Source: Crateriforma conspicua
Lineage (GTDB): Bacteria > Planctomycetota > Planctomycetia > Pirellulales > Pirellulaceae
Length of the DNA stretch: 64,000 bases
Assembly (NCBI RefSeq): GCF_007752935.1
Contig: NZ_CP036319.1
Coordinates: 3,224,001 to 3,288,000 of the forward strand
Direction of reading: 5' to 3'
Shown: in pieces, positions 1 to 9,245 of the stretch
How the letters are laid out: each line of letters opens with the position of its first letter
How positions within the stretch are numbered: position 1 is the first letter of the stretch
Position numbers and translations under genes: made by a program
The notes under the pieces: model-generated
What the model saw: the letters and a program-made list of their open reading frames with translations, nothing else
Database searches by the model: none
Told to the model about the DNA's origin: nothing

Positions 1-200
1 AATCCGGCCAATCCACCGATGCCGCCGGCGATCAGAGAATGGATCAACGATTGTTGAAAATCGGTTTCGTGGGCACGCGTGTAGAACCAGTAGATCAACC
101 CCGCCGTGACCGCCAAGACGGCCAGACCGATCACGATCAGGCGACCGGCCGTCGCGTCCGGGTCGGACGTCGCCCTGGGGGCATTGGATACATCGTTCAT
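1..200 (-). CDS. Membrane protein, N-terminal part only (runs off the window)
   Basis: An ATG at 200 reads leftwards and stays open to the window edge, giving 66 residues. Residues about 21-40 form a clear membrane helix (LIVIGLAVLAVTAGLIYWFY), and a second hydrophobic stretch rich in Gly, Ile and Leu begins near residue 51 and continues out of the window. The first 20 residues are polar with several Asp and Pro. It lies 45 bases downstream of the TPR-like protein on the same strand, so the two may be cotranscribed. I do not recognise the family from this fragment. It is too short for the usual gene-length cut-off, but frame, start and composition agree. Confidence 0.55.
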   Translation of the reverse strand, partial: MNDVSNAPRATSDPDATAGRLIVIGLAVLAVTAGLIYWFYTRAHETDFQQSLIHSLIAGGIGGLAG

Positions 201-245
201 CAAGCTGGAAATTCCGTTGTTCGACCGCGTCGTCGGGCACGTCGG

Positions 246-2093
246 TCAGCGACCGATGCGAAGGCCCCAGATCGTTTCATCCAGCGGAGCATTGCCCAAA
301 CGCCCTTGCCGGTCAACGTCGGTCAATTCGTCCATCGTGGTGGCAAGTCGAACATTCCAGTGACGCACGGCAATTTGCGACCATCGCTGCATGGATGAAA
401 CTTCCATGACCGAATCTTGATCGTTTCCGCCTTCGACCGCGATGACGGCGGTGTTGATCGTTCGCGGCAAACGGTCCAGGTCGGCATCACTTCCGGAAAG
501 CGATATCTCCGTTGCCTCGATACTGGCGCGGGACGATTCCTTAATCCGATTCTGTGCCAACAGCGCGATGGACAATTCGCTGCGTAACCAGCGGTCGCGG
601 GGATAGTCGCTGCAGGCGGCATACAACGTCGCGACGGCACCGTTGCGTTTTTCTTGGGACAACTTGGGCCAGTCAATCGCGATCTCGGTGGATTTAACGA
701 TCAGGTGGTCGGGGTTTCGCTGGGCCACCGGTGCAATGACTTGTGACGCTTCGTCCAACCATGTCGACCAGTCGGTTTCATCCGAATCAACGGCCAGCGA
801 TTCTTTGCGATAACGCAGCAGCAGGGTTTGGGCCAGCACCAAATTAGCGGCATCACGCAGCGAGAGATCGGGCAGCGGCTGGATGGTGCGATCGGAAACG
901 TCGCTTGAATCAGCCGTGTCTGTATCCGTGGTCATTTCGTCCCGTACGACCGCATCGATCTGGCCGGCCGCGACGGCTTGGGCCTGTTCCAGTCCCCGCC
1001 GCGCCAACAATTCCGCCTTCTCCAGTGATTCGTTTTCAACGGCAACTTGTGCGCGGGCGATCGACAGTGATGCAGCGGCGACCGGTTCTTGCACCATCCG
1101 CATGATGTCGCGTTGCAAATTGGCGGCTTCATCCGCCGTCAGCCCGGTTCCCAGACGCAGTAACAGACGCCAAGCCAGCAAACAGTCCGGATAACGATCC
1201 AGCAGGCTGGTCAGTGGTTCGACCTGCGAGGATTCCGGACGTTGATTCGCGTGGCGTTCGGCAAAGTCGGCCAGGAAAACGCGTTGCCGCATCTGATCCA
1301 GACAGCGACGTTGGGTTTCGTTTATGGCGACCACATCATCGACGGCATCGATCGCTTCGTCGAATCGGCTTTGCAGCATCAGGCACTCGGCCATCCGCAT
1401 GCCGGCGGCGAACGATTCTTTGGATTGCAGCCATGAGGCGGCGAACGCTTCTTCGGCCTTTTGAAGTGCTTGGTCGGCATCGTCGATGCGGCCCAGTTCG
1501 ATCAGCGACCAAATCATCGGCAATCGCACGTCACCGCGGTCGTCGATGATGGTTTCCTGCAGGTACACCGCCCCTTCCAACTTGCCGGTCGACGATTCCA
1601 ATACAGACATGGCAACTATGGCATCGATGTCACGCTGGTTGTTTTCGGGATCGCCGGCGGCTGCGTTACGCAAATGATGACGCAGCCGAGACATGCCTTC
1701 GCGGCTTTGGATGTGGTATCCCTTGTCGACCAGAAACTCCGCCAGCCAGTGGTTGGCGTAGTCCATCGCTTTGGTGATCGGTTCGCCTTCTTCCCAACGC
1801 GTCAGCTGATAGACGTCTTGGATTGATTTTTCCACGTCACCGCTGCGATAGACGGCTAGGGCAGCATCCATCGATTGCAATGACGTGTCGGGAGCCTCGG
1901 CGATCCGCGTGCCGGCAAAGTGTTCGACCGCGATGTAGCTGAGCCATCCGATTGCGGCGACACCGGAAACGCCGGCAAAGACCAGCCAGTACAGATTTTC
2001 TTTGATCCAGCGTTTGCGATGATGTTTCTTGTCGCGTTTCTGTCGCCGAAGCTGGGCTTCTTCCGCCGGAGAAAGCTGCTGTTTCGATCGCAT
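246..2093 (-). CDS. Membrane-anchored TPR-like repeat protein of unknown function
   Basis: 615 residues from an ATG at 2093. The first 33 residues are strongly basic (many Arg, Lys, Gln), followed by one membrane helix at about 34-56 (WLVFAGVSGVAAIGWLSYIA), so the large C-terminal part probably lies outside the cytoplasmic membrane. The rest is alpha-helical with repeated patterns typical of degenerate tetratricopeptide repeats (for example EAIDAVDDVVAINETQRRCL and the segment around ALQKAEEAFAASWLQSKESF). Such anchored TPR proteins are common in planctomycetes and usually act as assembly scaffolds, but nothing here shows the partner. It starts a likely two-gene unit with the truncated membrane protein downstream and is divergent from the metallophosphoesterase. 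Confidence 0.8.
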   Translation of the reverse strand: MRSKQQLSPAEEAQLRRQKRDKKHHRKRWIKENLYWLVFAGVSGVAAIGWLSYIAVEHFAGTRIAEAPDTSLQSMDAALAVYRSGDVEKSIQDVYQLTRWEEGEPITKAMDYANHWLAEFLVDKGYHIQSREGMSRLRHHLRNAAAGDPENNQRDIDAIVAMSVLESSTGKLEGAVYLQETIIDDRGDVRLPMIWSLIELGRIDDADQALQKAEEAFAASWLQSKESFAAGMRMAECLMLQSRFDEAIDAVDDVVAINETQRRCLDQMRQRVFLADFAERHANQRPESSQVEPLTSLLDRYPDCLLAWRLLLRLGTGLTADEAANLQRDIMRMVQEPVAAASLSIARAQVAVENESLEKAELLARRGLEQAQAVAAGQIDAVVRDEMTTDTDTADSSDVSDRTIQPLPDLSLRDAANLVLAQTLLLRYRKESLAVDSDETDWSTWLDEASQVIAPVAQRNPDHLIVKSTEIAIDWPKLSQEKRNGAVATLYAACSDYPRDRWLRSELSIALLAQNRIKESSRASIEATEISLSGSDADLDRLPRTINTAVIAVEGGNDQDSVMEVSSMQRWSQIAVRHWNVRLATTMDELTDVDRQGRLGNAPLDETIWGLRIGR

Positions 2094-2339
2094 CGTGTCG
2101 TACTATACGGTCACTGGGGGTGGAGCCGCCAAAGGCCGATCGGTCATCATCTGTGATGGCGGATGTGGTGGCCGGCTGGAACGATTCTAATGATTCGATC
2201 CTTGTGATGGGGCGACGCCGGGTGACCGGCACGCCATTGGCACGGAAGTCGCGGTATCCCGACGCGGAAGATTCCGGTTGCCGCCACTTTGACGTCCCCT
2301 GGTTCGTCGTCTTGAAGTTTGACGCATTGAAGTTTGACC

Positions 2340-3110
2340 ATGATTAGCCACTGGACACAGCATCCGCTGACCCAGAATCGGCCGTTGCCGGCACGCGTCA
2401 GCTTTATTTCGGATCTGCATTTGTTCAGTTCCCGCTGCGTCGCCGATCAACATGCCCATGCCATCCGACAAGCGGTCCGGTGGAGCCAGGTGTGTGTGTG
2501 GGGCGGAGACTTGTTTGATTTTCGCTGGAGCCGCGTCGGTTCGACGCACCAAACCATTGATGCGGCCATCGAGTGGCTGGACCAGTGGTGCGTTGAATTT
2601 CCCGATCACATGTTTGTGTATCTGCGGGGAAACCACGACGCCCACCAACCGTTTGAAGATCGCATCGCCACGTGGTCCGATTCACGTTCGAATTTGGCCA
2701 ACGGGCTGGACGCGATGCGGATCGCCGACACCCTGTTTGTTCACGGTGACGTGATCGAAAAACAGGGCACCCAAGAATCGTTTGAAAAGTACCGGCACAA
2801 GTGGAGCCGCAAGCGGCCGGCCGGGAATTTGCACAATCGAGCCTATGATGCGGCGATCGCGTTTCGATTGCACTGGGCGACCGCCAAGATGGTGCATCCG
2901 ATCGACCGAACGTGCCGGCGATTGCTGCATTGGATGCGGCACCAACATCCGACCGACGGACGCGGAGTCGACCGAATCGTATTCGGCCACACGCACCAAC
3001 GGATCGATGGTCGCGAGGTCGGCGGCGTGCGTTTTTACAACGGCGGTGCCGCCATTCGACACGTCGGATTCTTGCCGGTGCGGATCGTGATGGATCCGCA
3101 ACCGAAATGA
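2340..3110 (+). CDS. Calcineurin-like metallophosphoesterase, LpxH-like
   Basis: All metal-binding blocks of the calcineurin-like phosphoesterase fold are present in order: SDLHL at residues 24-28, GGDLFDF at 55-61, RGNHD at 96-100, a VHGD block about residue 138, and GHTHQR near the C-terminus. Length (256 residues) fits UDP-2,3-diacylglucosamine diphosphatase (LpxH), which makes lipid X in lipid A synthesis, but LpxH normally has GNRD where this protein has GNHD, so the substrate is uncertain; a general phosphodiesterase is possible. A TTG six bases upstream (2334) is an alternative start; I chose the ATG. It stands alone, divergent from the TPR-like gene and convergent with aceF. Confidence 0.82.
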   Translation: MISHWTQHPLTQNRPLPARVSFISDLHLFSSRCVADQHAHAIRQAVRWSQVCVWGGDLFDFRWSRVGSTHQTIDAAIEWLDQWCVEFPDHMFVYLRGNHDAHQPFEDRIATWSDSRSNLANGLDAMRIADTLFVHGDVIEKQGTQESFEKYRHKWSRKRPAGNLHNRAYDAAIAFRLHWATAKMVHPIDRTCRRLLHWMRHQHPTDGRGVDRIVFGHTHQRIDGREVGGVRFYNGGAAIRHVGFLPVRIVMDPQPK

Positions 3111-3186
3111 AACCTGTCCGGGGACCAACGTCGGTCCGGGCCGCCAAGCCCTGACCGACGAGCGATCTGTGGCCAGTGATTCGTGG

Positions 3187-4653
3187 TTACAGAGCCAACA
3201 GCAAACGGCTGGGGGCTTCCAAATACGCGATCACGTCGTTCAAGAATCGTGCCGCCGCGGCACCGTCGACCAGGCGGTGGTCGTACGACAGGCTAAGCGG
3301 CATCATCAAACGCGGCTGGATCGTTTCATCGGGCATGACGACGGGCAGCTTGCGGCTGCGGCCGACCAGCAGAATCGCGACTTCGGGAACATTGATGATC
3401 GGCGTGCTGAATTGACCGCCGATCGCGCCCAAGTTGCTGATCGTGAACGTGCCGCCACGCAAATCGTTGACGGCGAATTGGCCGCTGCGGACCTGGCCGG
3501 CCATTTCAGCCAGACTGCGTGTGATTTCTGGCACGCCCATTTGATCGGCGTTGTGCATCACCGGCACGACCAATCCGCGATCGGTGTCCACCGCGATGCC
3601 GACGTTGACGTAATCCTTGTAGATGACTTGGCCGTTTTCTTCATCGACCACGGCGTTGATGATCGGGTGGTGACGCAGTGCGGTCGCGACGGCCTTGATC
3701 AAGAACGGCATCGTGGTCAGCTTCAGACCCTGGGCCGCGTAATCTTCTTTGCTGCTGGATCGCAACCGTTCCAAATCGGTGACGTCGGCGTCGTCGAAGT
3801 TGGTCACGCGAGGCGCGGTGGTCCAAGAGTTGTGCATCTGAGCCGCGATCGTTTTACGGATCTTGCTCATCCGTTCCACACGGATCGGCCCAAAGTCGTC
3901 CACGTCGGCGGTGCCTGCCGAGGTGGGCGATGCGGGGGTTGCCGACGCTGCCGCGGGGGCCGCCGCAGCATTGGGAGCGGCGGCTTGTTGGCGTGCCGCA
4001 CCGCTGGTCGCACGCACGACGGCCAAGACGTCTTCGCGGGTGATGCGTCCGCTTTCGCCGGATCCTTGGACACGCGACAGATCCACGCCGACTTCGCGTG
4101 CGAAGCGTCGGATCGCCGGGCCCGCAGCAATCACGGCACCCGAGGGCGGTGCGACCGGTGCAGCGACAGGTGGTTGCACCGGAGCCGCTGGTGCGGGAGC
4201 GGCCGCTGGCGGCTGTTGAGCCGGGGGTTGTTGGGCTGGAGCAGCGGGTTGTGCCGCAGCAGGCGGCGTCGCCGCGGCCGGCGGCTGTGGTGCGGGTTCC
4301 GGTTCGGGCGTTGCCGCGGGTTCCGGCGTCGCCGGCGCGGCGGGTTCCGGTTGCTTGGCCTCCGGCTGGGCGGCTTCCGGTTGGCTGGGGGCCGATTCGC
4401 TGCCGCCGCTGGCGCCGGCGGCTTCCTCGACTTCCAGCAACACGCCGCCGATGGGCACCGTGTCGCCTTCGCTGATCGTGATCTTGGTCACCTTGCCGCC
4501 GACCGATGCCGGGACCGGAACGGTGGCTTTGTCGGTTTCCATTTCGACGATGTCGTCGCCGGCGTTGATGACGTCGCCGACGCTGACAAAGATTTCAAGG
4601 ACATCGCCGGATTCGATGCCGTCACCCAACTCGGGAAGTTTGACTTCGGTCAT
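3187..4653 (-). CDS. aceF: Pyruvate dehydrogenase E2, dihydrolipoamide acetyltransferase
   Basis: 488 residues. One lipoyl domain at 1-78 carries the lipoylated lysine K42 in METDKATV. A flexible Ala/Pro/Gln/Glu linker of about 100 residues follows (80-177), then the peripheral E1/E3-binding domain at about 178-214 (AIRRFAREVGVDLSRVQGSG), a second Ala-rich linker, and the acetyltransferase core from about 255 to the end, with the catalytic H459 and D463 in DHRLVDG. It transfers the acetyl group from E1 to CoA and forms the core of the cytoplasmic complex. It lies 100 bases downstream of aceE on the same strand, so the pair is probably one transcript. Only one lipoyl domain is present, whereas the E. 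coli enzyme has three. No E3 (lpd) gene is in the window. Confidence 0.96.
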   Translation of the reverse strand: MTEVKLPELGDGIESGDVLEIFVSVGDVINAGDDIVEMETDKATVPVPASVGGKVTKITISEGDTVPIGGVLLEVEEAAGASGGSESAPSQPEAAQPEAKQPEPAAPATPEPAATPEPEPAPQPPAAATPPAAAQPAAPAQQPPAQQPPAAAPAPAAPVQPPVAAPVAPPSGAVIAAGPAIRRFAREVGVDLSRVQGSGESGRITREDVLAVVRATSGAARQQAAAPNAAAAPAAASATPASPTSAGTADVDDFGPIRVERMSKIRKTIAAQMHNSWTTAPRVTNFDDADVTDLERLRSSSKEDYAAQGLKLTTMPFLIKAVATALRHHPIINAVVDEENGQVIYKDYVNVGIAVDTDRGLVVPVMHNADQMGVPEITRSLAEMAGQVRSGQFAVNDLRGGTFTISNLGAIGGQFSTPIINVPEVAILLVGRSRKLPVVMPDETIQPRLMMPLSLSYDHRLVDGAAAARFLNDVIAYLEAPSRLLLAL

Positions 4654-4753
4654 GTTGCTAATGCGGGGGGATGGTGTTCGTGTTCGGAAAAGGTCGAAAG
4701 GTTCAAAGGAGCATGGGGATCAGGCGTGGCCATGCGGATCGGCACCGGGCCGA

Positions 4754-7483
4754 TCATGCATAGTACGGATCCGCCTTTTCCGGGTCGTAGTCCAGTTCTT
4801 TGATTGCCGCGGCGACATCGTCGGCGGACAAGACGTCGGCATTGGCCAACCGGCTGAGCGTTGCGATGGTGATGGATTCCGCGTCGACTTCGAAGTGACG
4901 TCGCAACGCTTCGCGAGTTTCGCTGCGTCCCATGCCGTCGGTACCAAGCACGCAATAGTCGCCCGGGATCCACGGTGTCAATTGTTCGCCCAAGGCACAC
5001 ACGTAATCGCTGGCCGAGATGAACGGGCCTTCGACGCCATCGAGAATCGTTTCCAGATAGCTCTTGCGCGGCGTTTCGGTCGGATGCAGCATGTTCCAGC
5101 GTGCACAGCTTTGGGCATCGCGACGCAGTTGCGTGTAACTGGTCACACTCCAAACGTCGCTGGCGATGCCGTACTTTTCGGCCAACAGTTCTTGTGCGGC
5201 CAAAGCGGAATTCAGGATCGCACCGCTGCCAAACAGTTGCACCCGAGCCTTGGCGTTGTCGACGTCCTTGGATCGGAACTTGTACATCCCCTTGATGATG
5301 CCTTCTTCACAACCCTCGGGCATTTCCGGGTGGTTGTACGGATCGTTTTCGGCGGTGATGTAATAGATGCACTGTTCGCCGTCGGCGTACATCCGTTGCA
5401 GGCCTTCTTGGATGATCACGACGACTTCATAAGCGAACGCCGGATCGTAGGCGCGAACGGTGGGGAACGCGATCGCGTTGAGCAGGCTGTGTCCGTCCTG
5501 GTGTTGCAAGCCTTCGCCGTTCAGCGTGGTGCGGCCGGCGGTACCACCGATCAGGAATCCCTTGGCCCGCATGTCGGCGGCGGCCCAGATCAGGTCACCG
5601 ATCCGTTGGAATCCGAACATGCTGTAATAGATATAGAACGGAATCATGTTGATCCCGTGACAGCTGTACGCGGTTCCCGCGGCATTGAAGCTGGCCATCG
5701 AACCGGCTTCGGTGATGCCTTCTTCCAGGATTTGGCCGTCTTGGGCTTCCTTGTAATAGGTCACCAAGTCCGAATCGACCGGTTCGTACAGCTGGCCCGC
5801 GTGGGCATAGATGCCGAACTGGCGGAACATGCCTTCCATCCCGAACGTGCGTGATTCGTCGGGGACGATCGGAACGACGTTCTTGCCGATCCGTTTGTCG
5901 CGGCACATCGCGACCAGCGTTTGCACGACGGCAAACGTGGTGCTGATTTCTTTGTTTTCCAGCTTGGCGATCGTCTTGCGGAAATCGTCCAGCGACGGGA
6001 CTTCCATCGTCGGATGTTCGGTCGGACGGCTGGGCAAGTATCCGCCCAGCGATTCGCGTTGCTGCCGCAAGTACTTGATTTCTTGGCTGGTTTCCGGCGG
6101 CTTGTAGAACGGTGCTTCGCCGACCTTTTCGTCGCTGATCGGGATGCCGAACCGGGTGCGGAACTCCAACAGTTCCTCTTCGTTCATCTTCTTTTGGTTG
6201 TGGGCCACGTTGCGACCCTCGCCGGCTTCGCCCAAGCCGTAACCCTTGACGGTTTTGGCCAGAATCACGGTCGGTTTGCCGTTGTTCAGTTCGGTCGCCC
6301 GCTTGTAAGCCGCGTAGACCTTTTCCGGGTCGTGGCCGCCACGCCGAATCTTTTCCAGTTTTTCGTCGCTGAGGTGTTTGACCAGTTCCAGCAGTTCTGG
6401 GTACTTGCCAAAGAAGTGTTCGCGGATGTAGCTGCCCGGCATGCCGGTGTACTTCTGGTACTGGCCGTCGACGACTTCGTTCATCCGCTTGGCCAACAAG
6501 CCGGTCGTGTCTTTGGCCAACAGTTCATCCCACTCGCCGCCCCAGATGACCTTGATGACGTTCCAGCCGGCACCGTTGAAGATCGATTCCAGTTCTTGGA
6601 TCACCTTGCCGTTACCGCGGACCGGACCGTCCAGGCGTTGCAGGTTGCAGTTGATCACGAAGACCAAGTTGTCCAGCTTTTCACGAGCCGCCAGACCGAT
6701 CGCACCCAGCGTTTCCGGTTCGTCGCATTCACCGTCGCCCAAGAACGCCCAAACCTTTTGACCGCTGGTGTCTTTCAAGCCGCGGTCACGCAGGTATTCG
6801 TTGAAGCGTGCTTGATAGATCGCCATGATCGGGCCCAGGCCCATGCTGACGGTGGGGTATTCCCAGAAGCTGGGCATCAACCACGGGTGCGGGTAACTGC
6901 ACAATCCGCCTTCGGGTTCCAGTTCGCGGCGGAAGTTTTCCAGCTTGGCTTCATCCAGCCGGCCTTCCAAGAAAGCACGCGAATACATCCCCGGCGAAGC
7001 GTGGCCTTGGAAATAAACCGAATCGCCGGAATAGCCGTCTTCGCCGCGTCCGTTGAAGAAGTGGTTGAACGCAACTTCGTAAAGCGTCGCGCTGCTGGCA
7101 AACGTGCTGATGTGACCGCCCACGCCGCCGCCACGCTTGTTGGCACGCACGACCATCGCCATCGCGTTCCAGCGAACGATCGATTTGATGCGTCGTTCCA
7201 GTTCGCGGTTGCCCGGATACGCCGGTTGGTCTTTCAGCGGAATCGTGTTGACGTACGGCGTCGCCGTGTCGGCCGACAACGGAACGCCTTCGGCCGCCGC
7301 ACGATCGCGCAGTTGATCGATCAGGAATCGAACGCGGTCCGGCCCTTTGCTTTTGAGCACATAGTCCAGCGATGACAACCATTCCTGCGTTTCCGCTGCG
7401 TCGGTGTCAAACTTGGCGGCCTTTTGTAATTCGCCAAGCTGTTGGGCGACTTCGGCTTTCGCGACGGTTTTCGATTCCTGCAT
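4754..7483 (-). CDS. aceE: Pyruvate dehydrogenase E1, homodimeric type
   Basis: 909 residues from the ATG at 7483, close to the 887 of E. coli AceE. The frame stays open further upstream to 7609, but that extension (poly-basic, no similarity) is unlikely to be translated; the protein begins MQESKTVAKAE. The thiamine-diphosphate motif starts with GDGECDE at residues 249-255 and closes with the NCNLQRLDGPVRGNGK segment near 277. HISTFASSATLYEV and YFQGHASPGMYSRAF are typical AceE blocks. It decarboxylates pyruvate and acetylates the lipoyl group of E2. It forms a two-gene unit with aceF downstream. Such single-chain E1 is the gammaproteobacterial type rather than the alpha2beta2 E1 of many other bacteria. 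Confidence 0.96.
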   Translation of the reverse strand: MQESKTVAKAEVAQQLGELQKAAKFDTDAAETQEWLSSLDYVLKSKGPDRVRFLIDQLRDRAAAEGVPLSADTATPYVNTIPLKDQPAYPGNRELERRIKSIVRWNAMAMVVRANKRGGGVGGHISTFASSATLYEVAFNHFFNGRGEDGYSGDSVYFQGHASPGMYSRAFLEGRLDEAKLENFRRELEPEGGLCSYPHPWLMPSFWEYPTVSMGLGPIMAIYQARFNEYLRDRGLKDTSGQKVWAFLGDGECDEPETLGAIGLAAREKLDNLVFVINCNLQRLDGPVRGNGKVIQELESIFNGAGWNVIKVIWGGEWDELLAKDTTGLLAKRMNEVVDGQYQKYTGMPGSYIREHFFGKYPELLELVKHLSDEKLEKIRRGGHDPEKVYAAYKRATELNNGKPTVILAKTVKGYGLGEAGEGRNVAHNQKKMNEEELLEFRTRFGIPISDEKVGEAPFYKPPETSQEIKYLRQQRESLGGYLPSRPTEHPTMEVPSLDDFRKTIAKLENKEISTTFAVVQTLVAMCRDKRIGKNVVPIVPDESRTFGMEGMFRQFGIYAHAGQLYEPVDSDLVTYYKEAQDGQILEEGITEAGSMASFNAAGTAYSCHGINMIPFYIYYSMFGFQRIGDLIWAAADMRAKGFLIGGTAGRTTLNGEGLQHQDGHSLLNAIAFPTVRAYDPAFAYEVVVIIQEGLQRMYADGEQCIYYITAENDPYNHPEMPEGCEEGIIKGMYKFRSKDVDNAKARVQLFGSGAILNSALAAQELLAEKYGIASDVWSVTSYTQLRRDAQSCARWNMLHPTETPRKSYLETILDGVEGPFISASDYVCALGEQLTPWIPGDYCVLGTDGMGRSETREALRRHFEVDAESITIATLSRLANADVLSADDVAAAIKELDYDPEKADPYYA

Positions 7484-7835
7484 GACGCTAATATTTCCCG
7501 ATGGTTGAAACGGCTTTATCGCGGCCGAGGGCGCGGGCATTCCAAGGCTAGAATAGTCCGCAAGCAATGGGGCGGAACGGGCGTTGCATCGTCTGGCTGG
7601 ATGCCACACCGGAAAGGGATGTCCGATCGGTCGGGCGATTGAAAACCGCCGCGAAAGTCGGGCATCTTTCTGGTCGCCGTCGACGTCGTGTCCGACGGCC
7701 GATCGGTGCGACGAAAAAGCCTCCGCCTGGAACGTTTAGAGTAGCCAGACACGGTGATTCCCGGCAAGACGGCAGGCGGATAACGGCCACAAAGAAGACG
7801 CACCAAAATCATACCGGCGGATCGCCCCATCCCCC
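7484..7835. other. Gap upstream of aceE, no gene seen
   Basis: About 350 bases between the start of aceE and the terminator of the zinc-ribbon gene. Open frames exist on both strands but they are Arg/Pro-rich with no recognisable domain and look like chance frames in GC-rich DNA. It must hold the aceE promoter, reading leftwards, but I cannot point to convincing -35/-10 boxes. Confidence 0.5.
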
Positions 7836-7872
7836 AAAGAAAAACGGCCCGGTGCCGTGCAGGCCGGGCCGT
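7836..7872 (-). terminator. Rho-independent terminator of the zinc-ribbon gene
   Basis: A 9-base perfect stem, ACGGCCCGG at 7844-7852 and CCGGGCCGT at 7864-7872, separated by 11 bases. On the minus strand the stem is followed by TTTTTCTTT (7836-7843), the classical T-tract. It lies 88 bases past the stop of the minus-strand zinc-ribbon gene and upstream of aceE, so it insulates the two. Confidence 0.75.
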
Positions 7873-7959
7873 GATGACAATGCTTGGGTTGGAGACGCCG
7901 AATCGGCAACAGATCAAGCGGGAGTTGGTCGTGGGCGTTGATCGTGGACCAGGCGTCCC

Positions 7960-8217
7960 TTAACGGTGGTGAACGGCGGCCACCGGAGCGTTGGTGGGGG
8001 CCGGGGGCGTTTTGGAAACCTCCGCCTGGGCCAGCACCTGATCGACGCGTCGCATCAATTCTTCGGTGCTGCGTGGTTGGTGGCCGTCGCCGTCGCAATC
8101 GCTGGCGACGAATTCGCTGCCGCAGTGTTGGCAAGCCACGATGTGGCCCAGCAACGAGGCGCGAATCTCCACGCGTCGGCCGCAAGTTGGACAAGACTGA
8201 CTGAACCGGATCGACAT
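7960..8217 (-). CDS. Small zinc-ribbon protein
   Basis: 85 residues starting MSIRFSQS. A four-cysteine zinc ribbon occupies the first 40 residues: CPTCGRR, then about 18 residues on, CQHCGSEF. The remaining half is Ala/Pro-rich and polar. The ATG at 8217 was chosen because GAGG lies nine bases upstream on the minus strand; the frame is open further to 8325 but the added residues are basic and unlike the family. Small proteins of this kind, with a ribbon reading 'fCPxCgxxi.v....aGk.v.CphCg', are abundant in planctomycetes and of unknown role, possibly nucleic-acid or protein binding. It is monocistronic with its own terminator. Confidence 0.75.
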   Translation of the reverse strand: MSIRFSQSCPTCGRRVEIRASLLGHIVACQHCGSEFVASDCDGDGHQPRSTEELMRRVDQVLAQAEVSKTPPAPTNAPVAAVHHR

Positions 8218-8680
8218 ACTACTGTACCTCATGCGTCGCAGTGCAATTCCGAGTGAGCCGTAAAGTATCCTAAGCAATCGTTTAAAGCAATTTAGAATCC
8301 CCTTCGGGAGGCTCGTCGTCGCCAAACGATCGGTGCTCAGGGCTCGTTGGGTTCCTGCAAGATATGCGTGCGAATCCGCCCAGGAATCCCCTCAAATGGT
8401 ACTGTAAGGCTTCGGTCTGCTACTGCCTGGCGGCTCAAAATGTGCACTTTCGGGCTTTTTGGGGGCCCTGGGGATTTAAAAACAAATTTCCAAGTTTGCG
8501 GGTGAAACTTGGGATGGACGGGACAAACGGTGTGAAATCGTGACGATTTGCCGCAGTCCGGCGGTTTGGCCGAAAGCTTCCATCGCCTAGGATTTGGGCA
8601 CGTCACCGCCCCACACCGATGTTGATGACACGGACCGGGGCACCCATGTTCGCCGTACTTTCAAAATAGAATTTCGTCCG
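8218..8680. promoter_or_regulatory. Divergent intergenic region of zinc-ribbon and phosphatase genes
   Basis: 463 bases separating two divergently read genes. No open frame with domain content. There is an A/T-rich block at about 8474-8495 (GGGATTTAAAAACAAATTTC) inside otherwise GC-rich DNA, which is a plausible promoter region for the rightward phosphatase gene, but no clear sigma-70 boxes can be assigned. The start codons are supported by GAGG for the leftward gene only. Confidence 0.35.
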
Positions 8681-9178
8681 ATGACCAAACGCGTGCTGTT
8701 CGTCTGTATGGGGAACATCTGCCGTTCGCCGGCGGGCGAAGCGGTGATGAAACGTTTCGCCGAAGAATTCGGCCTGGATGTCGAAATCGACTCGGCCGGA
8801 ACGCACGACTACCACGTCGGAAAACCGGCCGACCCGCGGATGATGGCCGCCGCGGAGGCTCGTGGCTATATGTTGACCAGCCGGGCACGTCAGGTGACCA
8901 CCGCGGATCTACAACCGGGACGATTCGATCTGGTGCTGGCGATGGACAGCGATAACCACTCGATCCTGCTGGCGATGGCGGACGAAGAAAAATCACACAT
9001 CCGCATGTTCGGTGACTATCTGGACGACAACTGGCCCAAGGACGTCCCGGACCCGTACTACGGCGGCGAAGAAGGCTTCGACGAAGTCCTGGACATGCTG
9101 GAAGAAGGCTGTCCGGTCATCCTGCAAACGATGATGGGCGAAAGCATCTTTGACGCGGGTTTCAGCGACGAAGTCTGA
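8681..9178 (+). CDS. Low-molecular-weight protein-tyrosine phosphatase
   Basis: 165 residues. The active-site loop C-x5-R sits at the N-terminus as usual, C9 to R15 in VCMGNICRSP, and the general-acid aspartate lies in VPDPYYGG near residue 126. Length and order match LMW-PTPases (about 150-160 residues), which in bacteria dephosphorylate tyrosine kinases that control exopolysaccharide, or arginine-phosphorylated proteins. No tyrosine kinase or polysaccharide export gene is nearby, so the partner is unknown. The ATG at 8681 was chosen over an upstream frame extension because the catalytic P-loop normally lies within ten residues of the start. It is convergent with the GH16 gene. Confidence 0.92.
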   Translation: MTKRVLFVCMGNICRSPAGEAVMKRFAEEFGLDVEIDSAGTHDYHVGKPADPRMMAAAEARGYMLTSRARQVTTADLQPGRFDLVLAMDSDNHSILLAMADEEKSHIRMFGDYLDDNWPKDVPDPYYGGEEGFDEVLDMLEEGCPVILQTMMGESIFDAGFSDEV

Positions 9179-9245
9179 ACCGCCGAATCTGGACGAAATC
9201 TGACCTCACCGCGCGGGTGTCCACATCGCTGGCCAAGGCCGCGTT

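Noticed and set aside
3169-4803. 544-codon open frame on the plus strand opposite aceF
   Set aside because: It is the complement of the Ala/Pro-rich aceF linker and core; its sequence is Gly/Arg/His-rich without a domain, while aceF is unmistakable.
4355-7375. Two long plus-strand frames (499 and 484 codons) opposite aceE
   Set aside because: They result from the codon bias of aceE on the other strand; no domain, no ribosome site.
7567-7941. 124-codon plus-strand frame in the aceE upstream gap
   Set aside because: Arg/Pro/Gly-rich, no domain, and it crosses the terminator hairpin of the zinc-ribbon gene.
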